Of a stretch of DNA of 64,000 nt, positions 22,025 through 33,449 are shown in pieces. This DNA comes from Sorghum bicolor (lineage: Eukaryota > Streptophyta > Magnoliopsida > Poales > Poaceae). The translations under genes and the position numbers were made by a program. The notes beneath the pieces are model-generated. The model saw nothing but the letters and a program-made list of their open reading frames with translations, was not told the DNA's origin and did no database searches. Numbering within the stretch: the stretch's first letter is position 1; each line of letters starts with the position of its first letter. The stretch lies in NCBI RefSeq assembly GCF_000003195.3, contig NC_012871.2, positions 19,660,658-19,724,657 of the forward strand, written 5' to 3'.

Positions 22025-22313
22025 TGTTGGGTATTCTTAACATCACTACCAAAAGTAGACTTAGTTATCTAATTCTGATAACGGTGCCAAAAATGCCAAA
22101 CCTATCCCTTATATCACTTAAGCCAAGTTGTCATCCTCAGCATGACATTAGAGACGCGGTATTGAAATATGCAATTGCTCATCTAAATAAATAATCAAAT
22201 GGGATCTGCAAGCGCACAGATTAATACCGATGTAGCATTTTAACTGGGAACTATTCCAGGTATCGTTATTTATATTTTTACCACTGGGAAGGGATTAGTA
22301 ACCATCAATGTTG
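22025..22313 (-). repeat. B1 5' LTR, first piece
   Basis: TGTTGGGTATTC start through ...accatcaatgttg. The insertion of C2 follows; the LTR continues at 59140. Target duplication tgttg at 22309-22313 and 59135-59139. Confidence 0.9.
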
Positions 22314-23020
22314 TGTTGATGCAAAAGCTGATCTGCAAACACGAAGGGCTAATACCCGATTTAAACGTTAAGGCGTGCCAGCCGATTTGACCTTACTATC
22401 GGCAAAGGTGATAACTCGAATACTTTGGTCCCGACAACACCGATGCGCCCGGATGCCACGGCCAAGAGGTATTCACGTGGAACTTGAGAATACGCCGAGC
22501 TTAAGTCGACAAACTCCTAAGAACTCGTAATAAAAAGGAAAATATGACGAAGTCGTCGAAAAAGTAGATGCTAGAATATGAGTAGAAACTTGTGTTTGAT
22601 TGATTGATAGATGTCTCGATTACAAGGCCCTAAGGTCCATATTTATACTCTGCTCAAAGAGCTACAACCAGACACAACTAGAATTCGAATTCCAAATTTA
22701 ACAGAATCCGTGTACAAAACAATTGAAATAACTAAGGAAAACATAAAACTATCTTGCCGTGACAATCTGGAACACTACCACGGATCAATTGGCAACCTCA
22801 AAGTCTTCCTTCCACGTCATCGGCAGACTCCCCATTGGCAACGATCAAAACTGGTCATCGGCATAAACATATCACTACCCATGGACTTAGCCACATTCAG
22901 CTATCTCTTCATCGGCAACCGCCCTTATCGGCAACTCTCTCGCAGACCAGCCACTATTGCCCCTTCTTGCCAATCTACACTCTACCGATCCTGGGTATGT
23001 GTCCAAAAACGGTGTCAACA
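22314..23020 (-). repeat. C2 3' LTR (707 bp)
   Basis: TGTTGATGC...GTGTCAACA. It differs from the 5' LTR at 58429-59134 at about 22 positions by eye, around 3%. It is followed by catgcccccc, the polypurine tract on minus. Confidence 0.92.
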
Positions 23021-23576
23021 CATGCCCCCCAGTTTCGGAGTATGAAATCATTAATGCTCCGAAATTCTCTGTAGTAATGATGCCTTTCCACAATTAATTC
23101 TCCCAATTTGGTAACCGACAACCTTAATCTAAACTACCTTGGTTTGATTCCTCCGCAGATTCCTCGAAATCCTCAACTTCCCAAACAGACATCTTCACTT
23201 TAGTCGCCCGTCAGCAATGTTACCATTACAGAGACCTACCAATGGACTGACCAGGACGTCCTGTTCAATAAAGCATCTTATCCTCCCAAACGGATATTCC
23301 CACTCTATCCGCCCATCGGCAATATTGCCGTTACAAGGTGCTGCCGATGGACCGACCAGGAAATCCCGCACAGTAAAATATCTCCAGATCACGACCGCTT
23401 CCTGTCAAATCACCCTTGCCCATTTGGTCCTATAAATAGTTCCTTCTCGGGTACTCCTTCCCCATCGCATCATTCCACCATCCCAACTCCACCTTCCTAG
23501 CGGCGGCGCTGAGAACTCCAACAAAGCCTCTTCTTCACCAACCTCGAAGCCTTCGATCAACCTTTTTTGTGAGGAG
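23021..23576 (+). promoter_or_regulatory. Promoter region of the C2 PMD gene
   Basis: Contains two imperfect direct repeats (about 23206-23256 and 23313-23360) with the same core as in C1, and a TATAAATA box at 23431-23438, about 146 bp upstream of the ATG at 23577. The minus-strand polypurine tract of C2 is at 23021-23035. Confidence 0.65.
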
Positions 23577-24212
23577 ATGGCCATCAACTTCACCGTTCCT
23601 GAGGTTAGTTCTTCATTCCACCTCTTGTGCTTTCACTACATCCCTGTTCATCCGCAATTTATTTTACTGAACATCTCCCTTTTTTTCTTTGTTCTTCTTT
23701 TACCTTCAAACCATTAGGATTTGTCCAATAAAATTGTCATTCCTACCGATCAGCCACACCTCCAATGTCTTGGCCCCTTAGGGAATCCAGATCCCACCGA
23801 TCTCATTAATGCAGAAACAAACAGAATCCCCTTTAGAGCCGAGAACTTTTATCTAGATCTGTGGAAGGACACCTTCCGTTCTTGGCCCAGCCCTACCATG
23901 GGATGGAAGGGTTGGTTCTTGAGAGTTAGCAACTCAAACGAAGTCCAATGGGGTGAGAGAAAATTGGACCAATGCATCAGGCTATCCATTGCCGATATGC
24001 ATAGGAATGAGTCATTGCTGATAGCTGCATCTTATTTCTGGTCAGACACCCTTAATGCTTTTGTCTTTGGTCACGGCCCTACTTCCCCTACACTTGCCGA
24101 TGTGGTTATGCTCACCGGCCTAGATGTATCTTCTGCCGATAGCACCCACTTTTTTGATACCAAACCCAGTGCTAAGGTAGAAACTCGCTCCATCGGCGGT
24201 TGGTCAGGGTAC
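23577..24212 (+). pseudogene. C2 PMD gene, exon 1 and first part of exon 2
   Basis: Exon 1 is 23577-23603 (9 codons, as in C1), the intron 23604-23717 (gttagt...ttag), and exon 2 runs from 23718 to 24212 (165 codons), where element D begins. Exon 2 continues at 33450 with 321 codons; 165 plus 321 equals the 486 codons of uninterrupted C1 exon 2, which confirms the join. The Trp codon that is TAG in C1 is intact here (near 23912). It encodes the N-terminal part of the plant mobile domain. Confidence 0.87.
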
Positions 24213-25798
24213 TGTTGACACTTCTTAACGCAACCACCGGATATCGGCGACGGCGCCAGAAGTGCCCTGGTAGGGTAACTCTATTTACTATTGGATAATT
24301 CCGCAAGCGCACAGAATGTACCGCTGTAGCACTTCACCAAGGAGTATTCCAAGGTATCGTAATTTATATTTTCCCAAGGGAAAGCGGCTAAGTGTGTTTA
24401 ACAAAAAAGGGGAATGAGATTCCTTGAGTTATCTAGTATCAACTAGTGAATAAGGGTGGTAAATAACGAATAGGAAGGGTAGTGGTGAATCCAAGGTCCT
24501 ATGCTAAAGGTAAATGGTAGAGTTAGCTAGGTGGGAGGACAACGAGTGAGTAAAGGACTCCTATGTATCTAACTTGACTTCTATGACTTACTTTAATAGA
24601 TAATTGCCTTAACTACGCTAGAGCCTTACTAACTGTGTGCGAGGGATAGCCGAGCTGGTAAGACGCTTAGAAGGTTTTTCACCTAACCCCTTACCGAAAG
24701 CGACTATTGGGCTTATGGACGCCTTACCTTTTAAGAACTAGCCTGTACGTGAGGAGAACCTAATGCCGCCCACGATCTGTCACCTACTAGGGAGTGCGCT
24801 CCTACTTTCCGTTCAAGCCAGTGGTAATCAAAGGTAATCTTAAGTATGAGCACCACGCTCACACTTAATCCTACAACGCTAACTAGTTGCAGCTAGCTAG
24901 AGCTCCTATACAAGATAGGACGATGATGCACACACAGGAGTGGTTACAGGTCACTAACTTCACTAAGACAACTATATTACTAAAGTAAATGCACAACAAG
25001 ACTAAAAGACTTGCACTAAGTAAGAACTCAGTAAAGTAAAGTAAGAATAATATATTAATAAAAGGAAAGTCTTACAAAAGTAGAAAGGTACAAGAGCTAT
25101 ACCAGACTCTCCAGAAGACGACTCCGGAGACCCCGAGCTTCGCTCGACTCGACTCTAACTCCCACTCTAGACTAACTACTACTCTACTTGTATGCTTGGA
25201 ACTTGTAATGCACTTGGCCTTGGAATTGCACACTTGAAATGAAGGATGGAGGCTGCCTTTTATAGAGGGAGATGGAGTAGGGGTTACTCCATCGCCACGT
25301 CATCGATCCGCGTGACATCTTCTCTCCACCCTTGGATCAAACCGACCTCACAACCGCCATTTGATCAACGGCAGGGGCAAATCAACATGTGGGACATGTG
25401 GGGAAGGTCGGTGGGAGGCCACCGACCCTGGAACCGCCTTTGATGTGGGGTCGGGCGACCCCACTTCTGGGCCTCTGGGCCCACCAGCAGTGTCCACAGG
25501 GGTCCCTTATGTCGGTGGACTAGGTGGCACACCTGGGTCCCACCAAAGAGGGGTCGGGCGACCCCCTCCCTGTGGGCCCAGGGTGTCACCTGTTGTCCCC
25601 TCGATCTCCTCTTGATGATTCTGATGTTGGCTTTGTCAAATAATGTCTTGAATTTGTTGTTCCTGCATAAACAAGCTAAGAGTACAAGTGGAACTAGTTA
25701 TGGATAAAATATGTTCATGTCATGTCGTTTCCTCTTGCAACCGAGGCATGTTGACGGTGTTTTGTATGTGGATTTCTATGGTATATCCACCGTCAACA
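24213..25798 (-). repeat. D 3' LTR (1586 bp)
   Basis: TGTTGACACTTC...ACCGTCAACA. It carries two imperfect palindromes GGGGTCGGGCGACCCC (25447-25462, 25550-25565). On minus these lie upstream of a TATAAAA box near 25260. No gene; open frames here recur identically in the other LTR. Confidence 0.93.
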
Positions 25799-27203
25799 AG
25801 ATCCCCCAAGCTTAACCTTTGCTCGTCCCGAGCAAACAATCAAACTTAGCCTCGGTGGATCAGGTATTGTTACTATGTTCACATTTCAAGAGTACCATGT
25901 GTACAACAAAGTTCTTCTCTTTGCATGAAAAATTTAGCTATGTAAACTTACCCCTATTACCTTAGTCCCTTATGGGGCTTATGGCTTTTCCTTTGTCTTA
26001 GGTGGTTGAGAGACAGAACAGTTTGACTTGAGCACTAACTTTCTCATTCTTAGCAAGTTTCATATCAGAGGTTTTGTGATATTTTCAAAAGAAAGCTTAA
26101 ATGTTCCTCTTATGGTTCTCTCATGTCACTCAAATGGTGTATGATTCCTCACCAAGGCATATGGTAAGAGTTGCCTTCTCTATTTCATCCTATTTCTAAA
26201 AGGCTTATGTGGAGTTCAAGGTAGGGATGAAAGGAGATAGCATACTTACTTTGCATGTATTGCGAAGTCAAAGCTCGGATCCTTGAAGAGAAGTGTCATA
26301 CTCCCAGATCAAGATGTGCAAGTGTGATATATGGTGGACTAGGTTGCTCCTTTATTTGATAGACTCTCTATGTATTGAGACATGGCTAGCATTTTTTTCT
26401 TCTTTTTTTTTATATATATGAGCTTTCATGTGCTCAATTTTCTTTTTCTGTGGACTTGCACATGTCCATCTTTTTATTTCATTTTGCCTAGCCCTTTTGA
26501 TGTCTCATTTACCAAATAATGCTTAGAGAGATGTTCTAACATTTAGAGTATGGAGCAACCTATTTAGTGGATGCGAAATACATGTGGTTGCGTACTTCCA
26601 GTGTAGAAGCAGCATATATATATGTGGTGTGTACGTGATCTTGATCTTAGGAGCATAAAAAGTCTCTTAACAAGGGTCAACAAGACTTGACGACACTCAA
26701 CACAAAGCAAATAGCTTATGTGGAAAGGTTGCAATTATGTAAAGTAGATATGGCTGTGGTAGGAATTCATCACCATTGAGGAACAATTAAGGTTTTGATC
26801 ATTTTAAGAATAAATCTCTGATAATCATGCATGCTTAGAAAAATATTATAGTAGCTCTTGTCTTACTATCTCATGTCCCACAACAACTTAGACTTAGTTC
26901 TAGCACTTGCAACCCACAAAGTTTTTAGGTTCATGGCAGTTTAAGTGAGCTAAGTGATCCATACTTAGAGAAATACTAAGTTGTATACTAGGCACTAGAG
27001 AAACATTAACAAGCAACTAGTCATAATTTCCATGAGGGATATAAACATACATGAAGCATATATGCTAAAGGGAAATGCTAATAAATATTTATTTATTTTA
27101 TTTTATTTTTTTTTTAAGTAAGAATGATAAAATGCATGAAAATAAATAGGATAGAATACTTACCTTAGTGGGGGAGAGGATCTCCCCCAAGCTAGATCTT
27201 CGC
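25799..27203 (-). other. D 3' non-coding region with polypurine tract
   Basis: Polypurine tract on minus (AAGCTTGGGGGATCT, 25799-25813) next to the 3' LTR. The remainder is AT-rich with no supported ORF and shares scattered segments with the matching part of B1 and B2 (for example tggctgtggtaggaatt). Confidence 0.7.
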
Positions 27204-28454
27204 TCACTGTGGTGGCGGGAAATTCTGGTACCATCCAGCCCAGCGTTGTGCGTCTTCCTCTCGCACACGTCGGATATGTTGGCCGTTTTGTAACGCCAGT
27301 TGCAATGTTGCTTCTTGCCCAATCTGCAATTCGCCCATGTCATTAATGAGACTGTCCATACCTATGGGCTGGTGATGCCTAGCCCTGCCCCTTGGGCGTG
27401 GAGTGCGTTGTGGAGGTAGACCCATGGAGTCTGAAGCATCTACTGACATCGCTTCATCGCCCTCTTCAACGTCATGGTGCGAGGATCCTCCTTGCTCCAT
27501 CTGGGCGGCTTGCATCATCCTTCTTGTCACCCTGCGTGTCCCTGCAACATCTGGACTTGCCACTCGGGCTAGTCTAATGGTAAGTGTGCGGACCCCATAC
27601 AACCGGCGCCTCGCACATGGGAGAGGAATTTCGGTTGTATAGCCCGGATAAATCATTTTAAGTTCACCATTTGGATCTCTTATGAGCATGTTAGCATTGA
27701 TAAAGAAGTTCTCATCTACCACTCCTCTAACATAGCCAATGTCTTCAAAATAATGTGATTCAAGTAATCCAAAAGTATCGGCTATTCGAGTAATAAAGGA
27801 TGTGAAATAGATGGGCTTCCCATACTCAATAGAGTTAAGCCAATAGTTCACTAGCAGTTTCACAGGGGAGACCTTGATTTTACTAACCATGGCATAGAGA
27901 ATTTTAAGTTCATCATCAATTAAAGTATCAGTTCCCATGCCAGGATATAGAGTGCACATGATCCAGAAGTGAAGAAAGCGCAAGGTTGGATTATGGATTT
28001 CAATGGGAGTAGGATTTGAACAATCATTAGAGCCAGAAATTGCTTTCCAGAATCTAAATTTATCGAACATTCTAGTGGCATGATCTAGATCAAGTTCACA
28101 TTCATGTTCACACCCTAAAGCAGTGTTTAGCAAACTCCAATTTAATTGATGTTCTTGCTCACACATGCGAAAAGATATTCCATTATTTGTGAGTTTTAGG
28201 GTGCATAGAAATTCCTTAGCAAGCAATTCTTTTCCAAATTCAGGCACTTGCCAAAAACTACTCCAACCAATTGCTCTAAACACCTTATCGAATTCAACAT
28301 CCATACCTGTGCGGGCCAAAAGGTCCGGATCGATGATGCTAGTGTGTAGGAAGAGACCCTCTCGGATGATGTAGTACCTTTGCAACTCTTCTTGGCTTAA
28401 CATGAGGCCGCTCTCGGGCTCTCTCATCCTTGATGGAGGCTCGTAGGGTACCAT
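27204..28454 (-). CDS. D: ORF of the Athila group downstream of the pol position
   Basis: An intact 416-codon ORF. The N-terminal ~290 residues form a conserved block (REGLFLHTSIIDPDLL, FRAIGWSSFWQVPEFGKELL, FRFWKAISGS, ELKILYAMVSKIKVSPVKLL) that I recognise from Athila-group elements of grasses, where such an ORF follows pol. The C-terminal part is low-complexity with RRVTRRMMQAAQMEQGG and a Pro/Arg-rich stretch, then a short Gln-rich segment. I see no signal peptide or membrane span, so an envelope role is not supported. It is striking that this ORF stays open in an element that lost RT and integrase. Confidence 0.75.
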   Translation of the reverse strand: MVPYEPPSRMREPESGLMLSQEELQRYYIIREGLFLHTSIIDPDLLARTGMDVEFDKVFRAIGWSSFWQVPEFGKELLAKEFLCTLKLTNNGISFRMCEQEHQLNWSLLNTALGCEHECELDLDHATRMFDKFRFWKAISGSNDCSNPTPIEIHNPTLRFLHFWIMCTLYPGMGTDTLIDDELKILYAMVSKIKVSPVKLLVNYWLNSIEYGKPIYFTSFITRIADTFGLLESHYFEDIGYVRGVVDENFFINANMLIRDPNGELKMIYPGYTTEIPLPCARRRLYGVRTLTIRLARVASPDVAGTRRVTRRMMQAAQMEQGGSSHHDVEEGDEAMSVDASDSMGLPPQRTPRPRGRARHHQPIGMDSLINDMGELQIGQEATLQLALQNGQHIRRVREEDAQRWAGWYQNFPPPQ

Positions 28455-29653
28455 CCCATGGTAACCTTCTTCTTCCTCCCTTCCATGAGCATGGTGAGAG
28501 CCTTGAGAAGAGCTCTCACCCTTTGCTTTCTTGAACTAGCCGAAGATATGCTTCTTCATCCTCCTACACAAGTGAGGCAAACCAAGCTCCTACTACTACT
28601 ACTATGCAAGGGGAATCTTTTTGGGTTTTTATTTTGATGACTATTTCTAAACTAAACTTGAGAAATGGCTTGTAACAAAGAGAGAAGAGAAAGGATTGTG
28701 AGCTCGAAATGGTTCTGGTGGTTTTGGGTGTGGAGTTGAGCTCACAATGCTGTGGTATTTATAGGGGGAGAAGGGCAAGTAGTGGACCCACAATATAGGG
28801 GTCGGCCGACCCCCCCTAGAAGCACTTTGAATTTGAGTTTAGCTTTATACAGGGAACCATTCTGCATGCTTTCAAGATTTTGCAGAGATGGTCCAAAATG
28901 GGGGTCGGCCGACCCCCATCCTAGCCCCTCCTCCACTTTAAACATTGTGTCATTGATTGTCCGGAAAAGTAAAGGCTAGGTGTGGACCAAAAGTTTTCAA
29001 ATTGTTTCTGAGATTCCCTGTTTTAGTGCTTTGTGAAAGGTAAAAGATGAATGGCAAAAGTGGAGACATGTCTAAAGTGATTCCTATGGACCATGGGAGC
29101 ACTCAAGCATGCCTAGGTGACCACTTTGCAGAATTTAAGCTAGTGGAGTGGTCCCAAAAGAATCAAAGATGAAAGGAGCATCTTATGACTAAAGTAAAGG
29201 ATCAAGGGACCACTCTTTTTCAAACTTTAGCTAGTGTTACAAGCATAGGACTCCATTGTGATTCAAATGGTGGCCAGCAGGAGGCAAGTGGGGCCAATAT
29301 GGGGGTCGGCCGACCCCCACATTGGAGCTCCTAGAGCATCCAAGTGCTGGGTTGGAACCTCTATGACTAGCAAGGTTGAAATGTGGTGAAGTGGGCCCCA
29401 AGGTGGGGTCGGGCGACCCCCCTTTGGGAGCTCTAGCAGCTCAAATTTTTATGACAAGTTATTCTCAAGATTTTATTTATTATGGCTAAACATTTTGTCG
29501 AAATAAGATATGCAAAATTCAAAGTAAGAATGCAATTGAAAAGTGAATGGTAGAAATTGAAATGCAGAAAATAAATATGGGATAACTACTGATTTACCTT
29601 ATCGGCAAGGGCTCCATGTTTTAGGTCCGTAGAGCAGGACCTCTCCATCTTGT
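28455..29653 (-). other. D internal non-coding region with repeated GC palindromes
   Basis: About 1.2 kb without a supported ORF, in the position of the missing pol. It holds four copies of a palindrome related to GGGGGTCGGCCGACCCCC: 28798-28813, 28900-28917, 29301-29318 (perfect) and 29405-29420 (one central change, as in the LTR copies). Confidence 0.75.
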
Positions 29654-30214
29654 TCATCCTTCGGGTGCATCAGATGGTCCCGGAGACGTGGACCTTGATT
29701 GCACCTCTTTCTCCCGCCATACTTGCTTGGTATTGATTTTTGGTTCAGCGGGTTCCTCTTCTTTCTTTTCGGCCCTTTTGGCCGACTTACCTCTCTTGTC
29801 CCTTCGGCGTCGGATGTGGCGAGGCTTAGTCGGAGGTTCTTTGTCCTTCACCTGCATGTTAGCTTTATAACCATTGAATGGACATTTTACCTTCCATCCT
29901 GGGAATTGGAGGTGAATCTGGCCGGACCCCACATAGATGACTGCATTGACCGTGTTGAGGAATGGCCTTCCCAAGATGATCGAGACATCATTATTGGATC
30001 CCATATCTAGAATGATGAAGTCGGCAGGGACGTAGTCGTCTTGAACTTTTACCAGTATGTCCCTTGCCAACCCCTCAGGGAACCTGATCGTCCGATCTGC
30101 CATCTACAAACGAACAAATGTGGGGTGCAAAGGCCCCCCTAGCAAATTATCATAAGTTACCTTGGCCATGATGTTGACACCCGATCCAAGGTCGCAGAAG
30201 GCATTGTGGAAGAC
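29654..30214 (-). pseudogene. pro: D retropepsin (one domain, broken by stops)
   Basis: Contains the active site FCDLGSGVNIM and downstream SIILGRPFLNTVNAVIYVGSG. TAG at 30104-30106 and TAA at 30215-30217 interrupt the frame that otherwise continues gag. The open part 29654-30103 ends with a very basic Arg/Lys/Glu tail. The domain matches the second protease domain of family B, including the sequence just before it (TKKDDPG), so D has only one of the two domains seen in B. Confidence 0.83.
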
Positions 30215-30217
30215 TTA

Positions 30218-31716
30218 AGGTCCGATCTCACAGGTGATGGTCGGCAGGCCTGGGTCGTCCTTCTTGGTGATGAAGGGCGAATCCAGAAGATAGCTCCAGT
30301 TGGATTGTACCGGAGGCTTACCGAACCTCGTAGTAACTAGTTTAACTCCTTCAATTGGGTCCTCAGGTTTCCCTGGGATCTTACCTTGCTCGAAGGATGG
30401 GACAGCTGCTGCTAATTGAGCTAATTGTGTTTCTAGCATTTTGTTAAAGCTCAACTGATTTTTCATAGCAGAGTTAAAGCTATCCAACTTTTCACTTAAG
30501 TTTTCAAGGATCTTATCATTAGCCATCATTTTCTTGTTAATGCTATCATTGATTTTAGATTGGCCTAAGACAAGATCTCTAAGAGAAGGTTGGTTACCAA
30601 AAGAATTATTGAAATTTTGATTGTAACCATTACCTTGATTACCTTGGTAGAAGGGGCGCGAGTTCCATTGCTGTTGTTGGGGCCGGTACCCATTGTTGTT
30701 GTTGTTGATGAAGCTCACTTCCTCCTTTGTTTCGGGACAATTGTTTCCCGAATGATCATCTCCTCCGCACACTTCGCACCATGAATCAGATTCAATGGCC
30801 CGTGCAGTGGCGTAAGGTTGAATGGTCTCTTGCTTGGAACTTTCTTCCATCTTCTTCATTAAGAGGTCCATCTTAGCAGAGAGCATGTCCACCTCATTCA
30901 AGGCATGGACACCTCTTCTTTGGGTTGGAGGCGTTCCTCATTCCATCCTTGGTTTATAACCATCTTTTCAATGAGGTCCTTGGCATCCTTGACATTGTGT
31001 TGCAAGAATGCTCCTCCAGCGGCAGCATCAAGGTGACTACGGGCCAAACCGGTCAGGCCATGGTAGAAACCTTGGATTAGGAGCCACTCCTCTATCCCAT
31101 GATGAGGACAGGCGCGAATGTACTCCTGCAGACGTTCCCATGCTTCGGGAATCGTCTCATCCGCTTGCTGTTGGAAGCTGGAAATCTTTCCACGAAGGGC
31201 GCTGGTCTTGCCCATCGGAAAGAACTTCTTGAGAAATGCATTGGCGCACCTCTCCCACGTGGTCACTTCACCCTTGTTGGCGTAGAACCATTGCTTCGCC
31301 TTCCCCAATAACGAGAATGGGAAGAGGCGAAGACGGATGGCGTCTGCGGCGACATTTTTGATGGTGAAGGTGCCGCACACCTCCAAGAAGTGTTGGAGAT
31401 GGGCATTGGCATCCTCGTGTGGCTTTCCACAGAAGGGATTAGCTTGCACCATATTGATAAGCGCAGGCTTCAACTCAAAAGTCGCATCCCCCAAGTTAAG
31501 CTGCGGACCCGTGGCGACATTGTCAGCCGACGACGCAGAGTACTCAGAGATGGTCTTCTGGGCCATAGCTTCTTTGATAACCGGTGCAGATACTCCTTCC
31601 TCTAACGGATTCAGGTTCGAGATGAACCTTTGAGGTGGAACTTGACGACGTCTAGTTCTCCTCAACAGTTGCTCAGGATCTTCAACGAAGTTTGACGGCA
31701 ATTGGAAACCGCTCAT
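30218..31716 (-). pseudogene. gag: D gag (one frameshift)
   Basis: Starts at the ATG ending at 31716. The core has FPFSLLGKAKQWFYA and FFPMGKTSALRGKISSFQQ, followed by AWERLQEY, as in family B. A CCHC zinc knuckle CX2CX4HX4C (CEVCGGDDHSGNNC) lies in the downstream frame 30215-30901, then an Asn/Gln-rich linker. The frame changes near 30930, a single-base event. Gag would package RNA; the protein is close enough to that of B that both may use the same partners. Confidence 0.87.
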
Positions 31717-31833
31717 ACACTGTCAGGCTTCACAATAAAGGAAGACAAGACAAGTGATGGGTTATCCCTATCACTACTTGATAACCAGCAAACTCTGGAT
31801 TCTCTTTTTGTTAAAACTCTTAGACAGACGCTC

Positions 31834-31851
31834 TCCCCGGCAACGGCGCCA
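31834..31851 (-). other. D primer-binding site
   Basis: TGGCGCCGTTGCCGGGGA on minus, 8 nt inside the 5' LTR; identical to that of B1. Confidence 0.87.
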
Positions 31852-31859
31852 GAAATGCT

Positions 31860-33444
31860 TGTTGACACTTCTTAACGCAACCACCGGATATCGGCGACGG
31901 CGCCAGAAGTGCCCTGGTAGGGTAACTCTATTTACTATTGGATAATTCCGCAAGCGCACAGAATGTACCGCTGTAGCACTTCACCAAGGAGTATTCCAAG
32001 GTATCGTAATTTATATTTTCCCAAGGGAAAGCGGCTAAGTGTGTTTAACAAAAAGGGGAATGAGATTCCTTGAGTTATCTAGTATCAACTAGTGAATAAG
32101 GGTGGTAAATAACGAATAGGAAGGGTAGTGGTGAATCCAAGGTCCTATGCTAAAGGTAAATGGTAGAGTTAGCTAGGTGGGAGGACAACGAGTGAGTAAA
32201 GGACTCCTATGTATCTAACTTGACTTCTGTGACTTACTTTAATAGATAATTGCCTTAACTACGCTAGAGCCTTACTAACTGTGTGCGAGGGATAGCCGAG
32301 CTGGTAAGACGCTTAGAAGGTTTTTCACCTAACCCCTTACCGAAAGCGACTATTGGGCTTATGGACGCCTTACCTTTTAAGAACTAGCCTGTACGTGAGG
32401 AGAACCTAATGCCGCCCACGATCTGTCACCTACTAGGGAGTGCGCTCCTACTTTCCGTTCAAGCCAGCGGTAATCAAAGGTAATCTTAAGTATGAGCACC
32501 ACGCTCACACTTAATCCTACAACGCTAACTAGTTGCAGCTAGCTAGAGCTCCTATACAAGATAGGACGATGATGCACACACAGGAGTGGTTACAGGTCAC
32601 TAACTTCACTAAGACAACTATATTACTAAAGTAAATGCACAACAAGACTAAAAGACTTGCACTAAGTAAGAACTCGGTAAAGTAAAGTAAGAATAATATA
32701 TTAATAAAAGGAAAGTCTTACAAAAGTAGAAAGGTACAAGAGCTATACCAGACTCTCCAGAAGACGACTCCGGAGACCCCGAGCTTCGCTCGACTCGACT
32801 CTAACTCCCACTCAAGACTAACTACTACTCTACTTGTATGCTTGGAACTTGTAATGCACTTGGCCTTGGAATTGCACACTTGAAATGAAGGATGGAGGCT
32901 GCCTTTTATAGAGGGAGATGGAGTAGGGGTTACTCCATCGCCACGTCATCGATCCGCGTGACATCTTCTCTCCACCCTTGGATCAAACCGACCTCACAAC
33001 CGCCATTTGATCAACGGCAGGGGCAAATCAACATGTGGGACATGTGGGGAAGGTCGGTGGGAGGCCACCGAGCCTGGAACCGCCTTTGATGTGGGGTCGG
33101 GCGACCCCACTTCTGGGCCTCTGGGCCCACCAGCAGTGTCCACAGGGGTCCCTTATGTCGGTGGACTAGGTGGCACACCTGGGTCCCACCAAAGAGGGGT
33201 CGGGCGACCCCCTCCCTGTGGGCCCAGGGTGTCACCTGTTGTCCCCTCGATCTCCTCTTGATGATTCTGATGTTGGCTTTGTCAAATAATGTCTTGAATT
33301 TGTTGTTCCTGCATAAACAAGCTAAGAGTACAAGTGGAACTAGTTATGGATAAAATATGTTCATGTCATGTCGTTTCCTCTTGCAACCGAGGCATGTTGA
33401 CGGTGTTTTGTATGTGGATTTCTATGGTATATCCACCGTCAATA
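31860..33444 (-). repeat. D 5' LTR (1585 bp)
   Basis: TGTTGACACTTC...ACCGTCAATA. TATAAAA box at 32904-32910 (minus). Palindromes GGGGTCGGGCGACCCC at 33093-33108 and 33196-33211, about 180-290 bp upstream of the TATA box. Confidence 0.92.
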
Positions 33445-33449
33445 GGTAC

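Larger units (their letters stand above)
24213..33444 (-). mobile_element. Element D: non-autonomous Athila-like LTR retrotransposon
   Basis: LTRs 24213-25798 and 31860-33444 differ at about seven positions by eye. PBS TGGCGCCGTTGCCGGGGA (31834-31851), gag, one protease domain, a long non-coding stretch, then a 416-codon ORF of the Athila group. RT, RNase H and integrase are absent. TSD ggtac at 24208-24212 and 33445-33449. The last CA of the right LTR is now TA. It is the youngest-looking insertion here. Confidence 0.93.

Noticed and set aside
24645..24720. tRNA-like A box (tagccgagctggtaagacgc) in the D LTRs (also near 32290)
   Set aside because: The A-box consensus fits, but no B box (GGTTCGA-type) and no acceptor or T arm can be built around it. 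It is part of the LTR.
25246..25615. Small ORFs at the end of the D LTR (repeated 32892-33261)
   Set aside because: Caused by the GC palindromes and LTR sequence; both strands are open at once.
27204..28454. Envelope function for the late ORF of D
   Set aside because: No signal peptide, no membrane-spanning segment and no cleavage site are visible.
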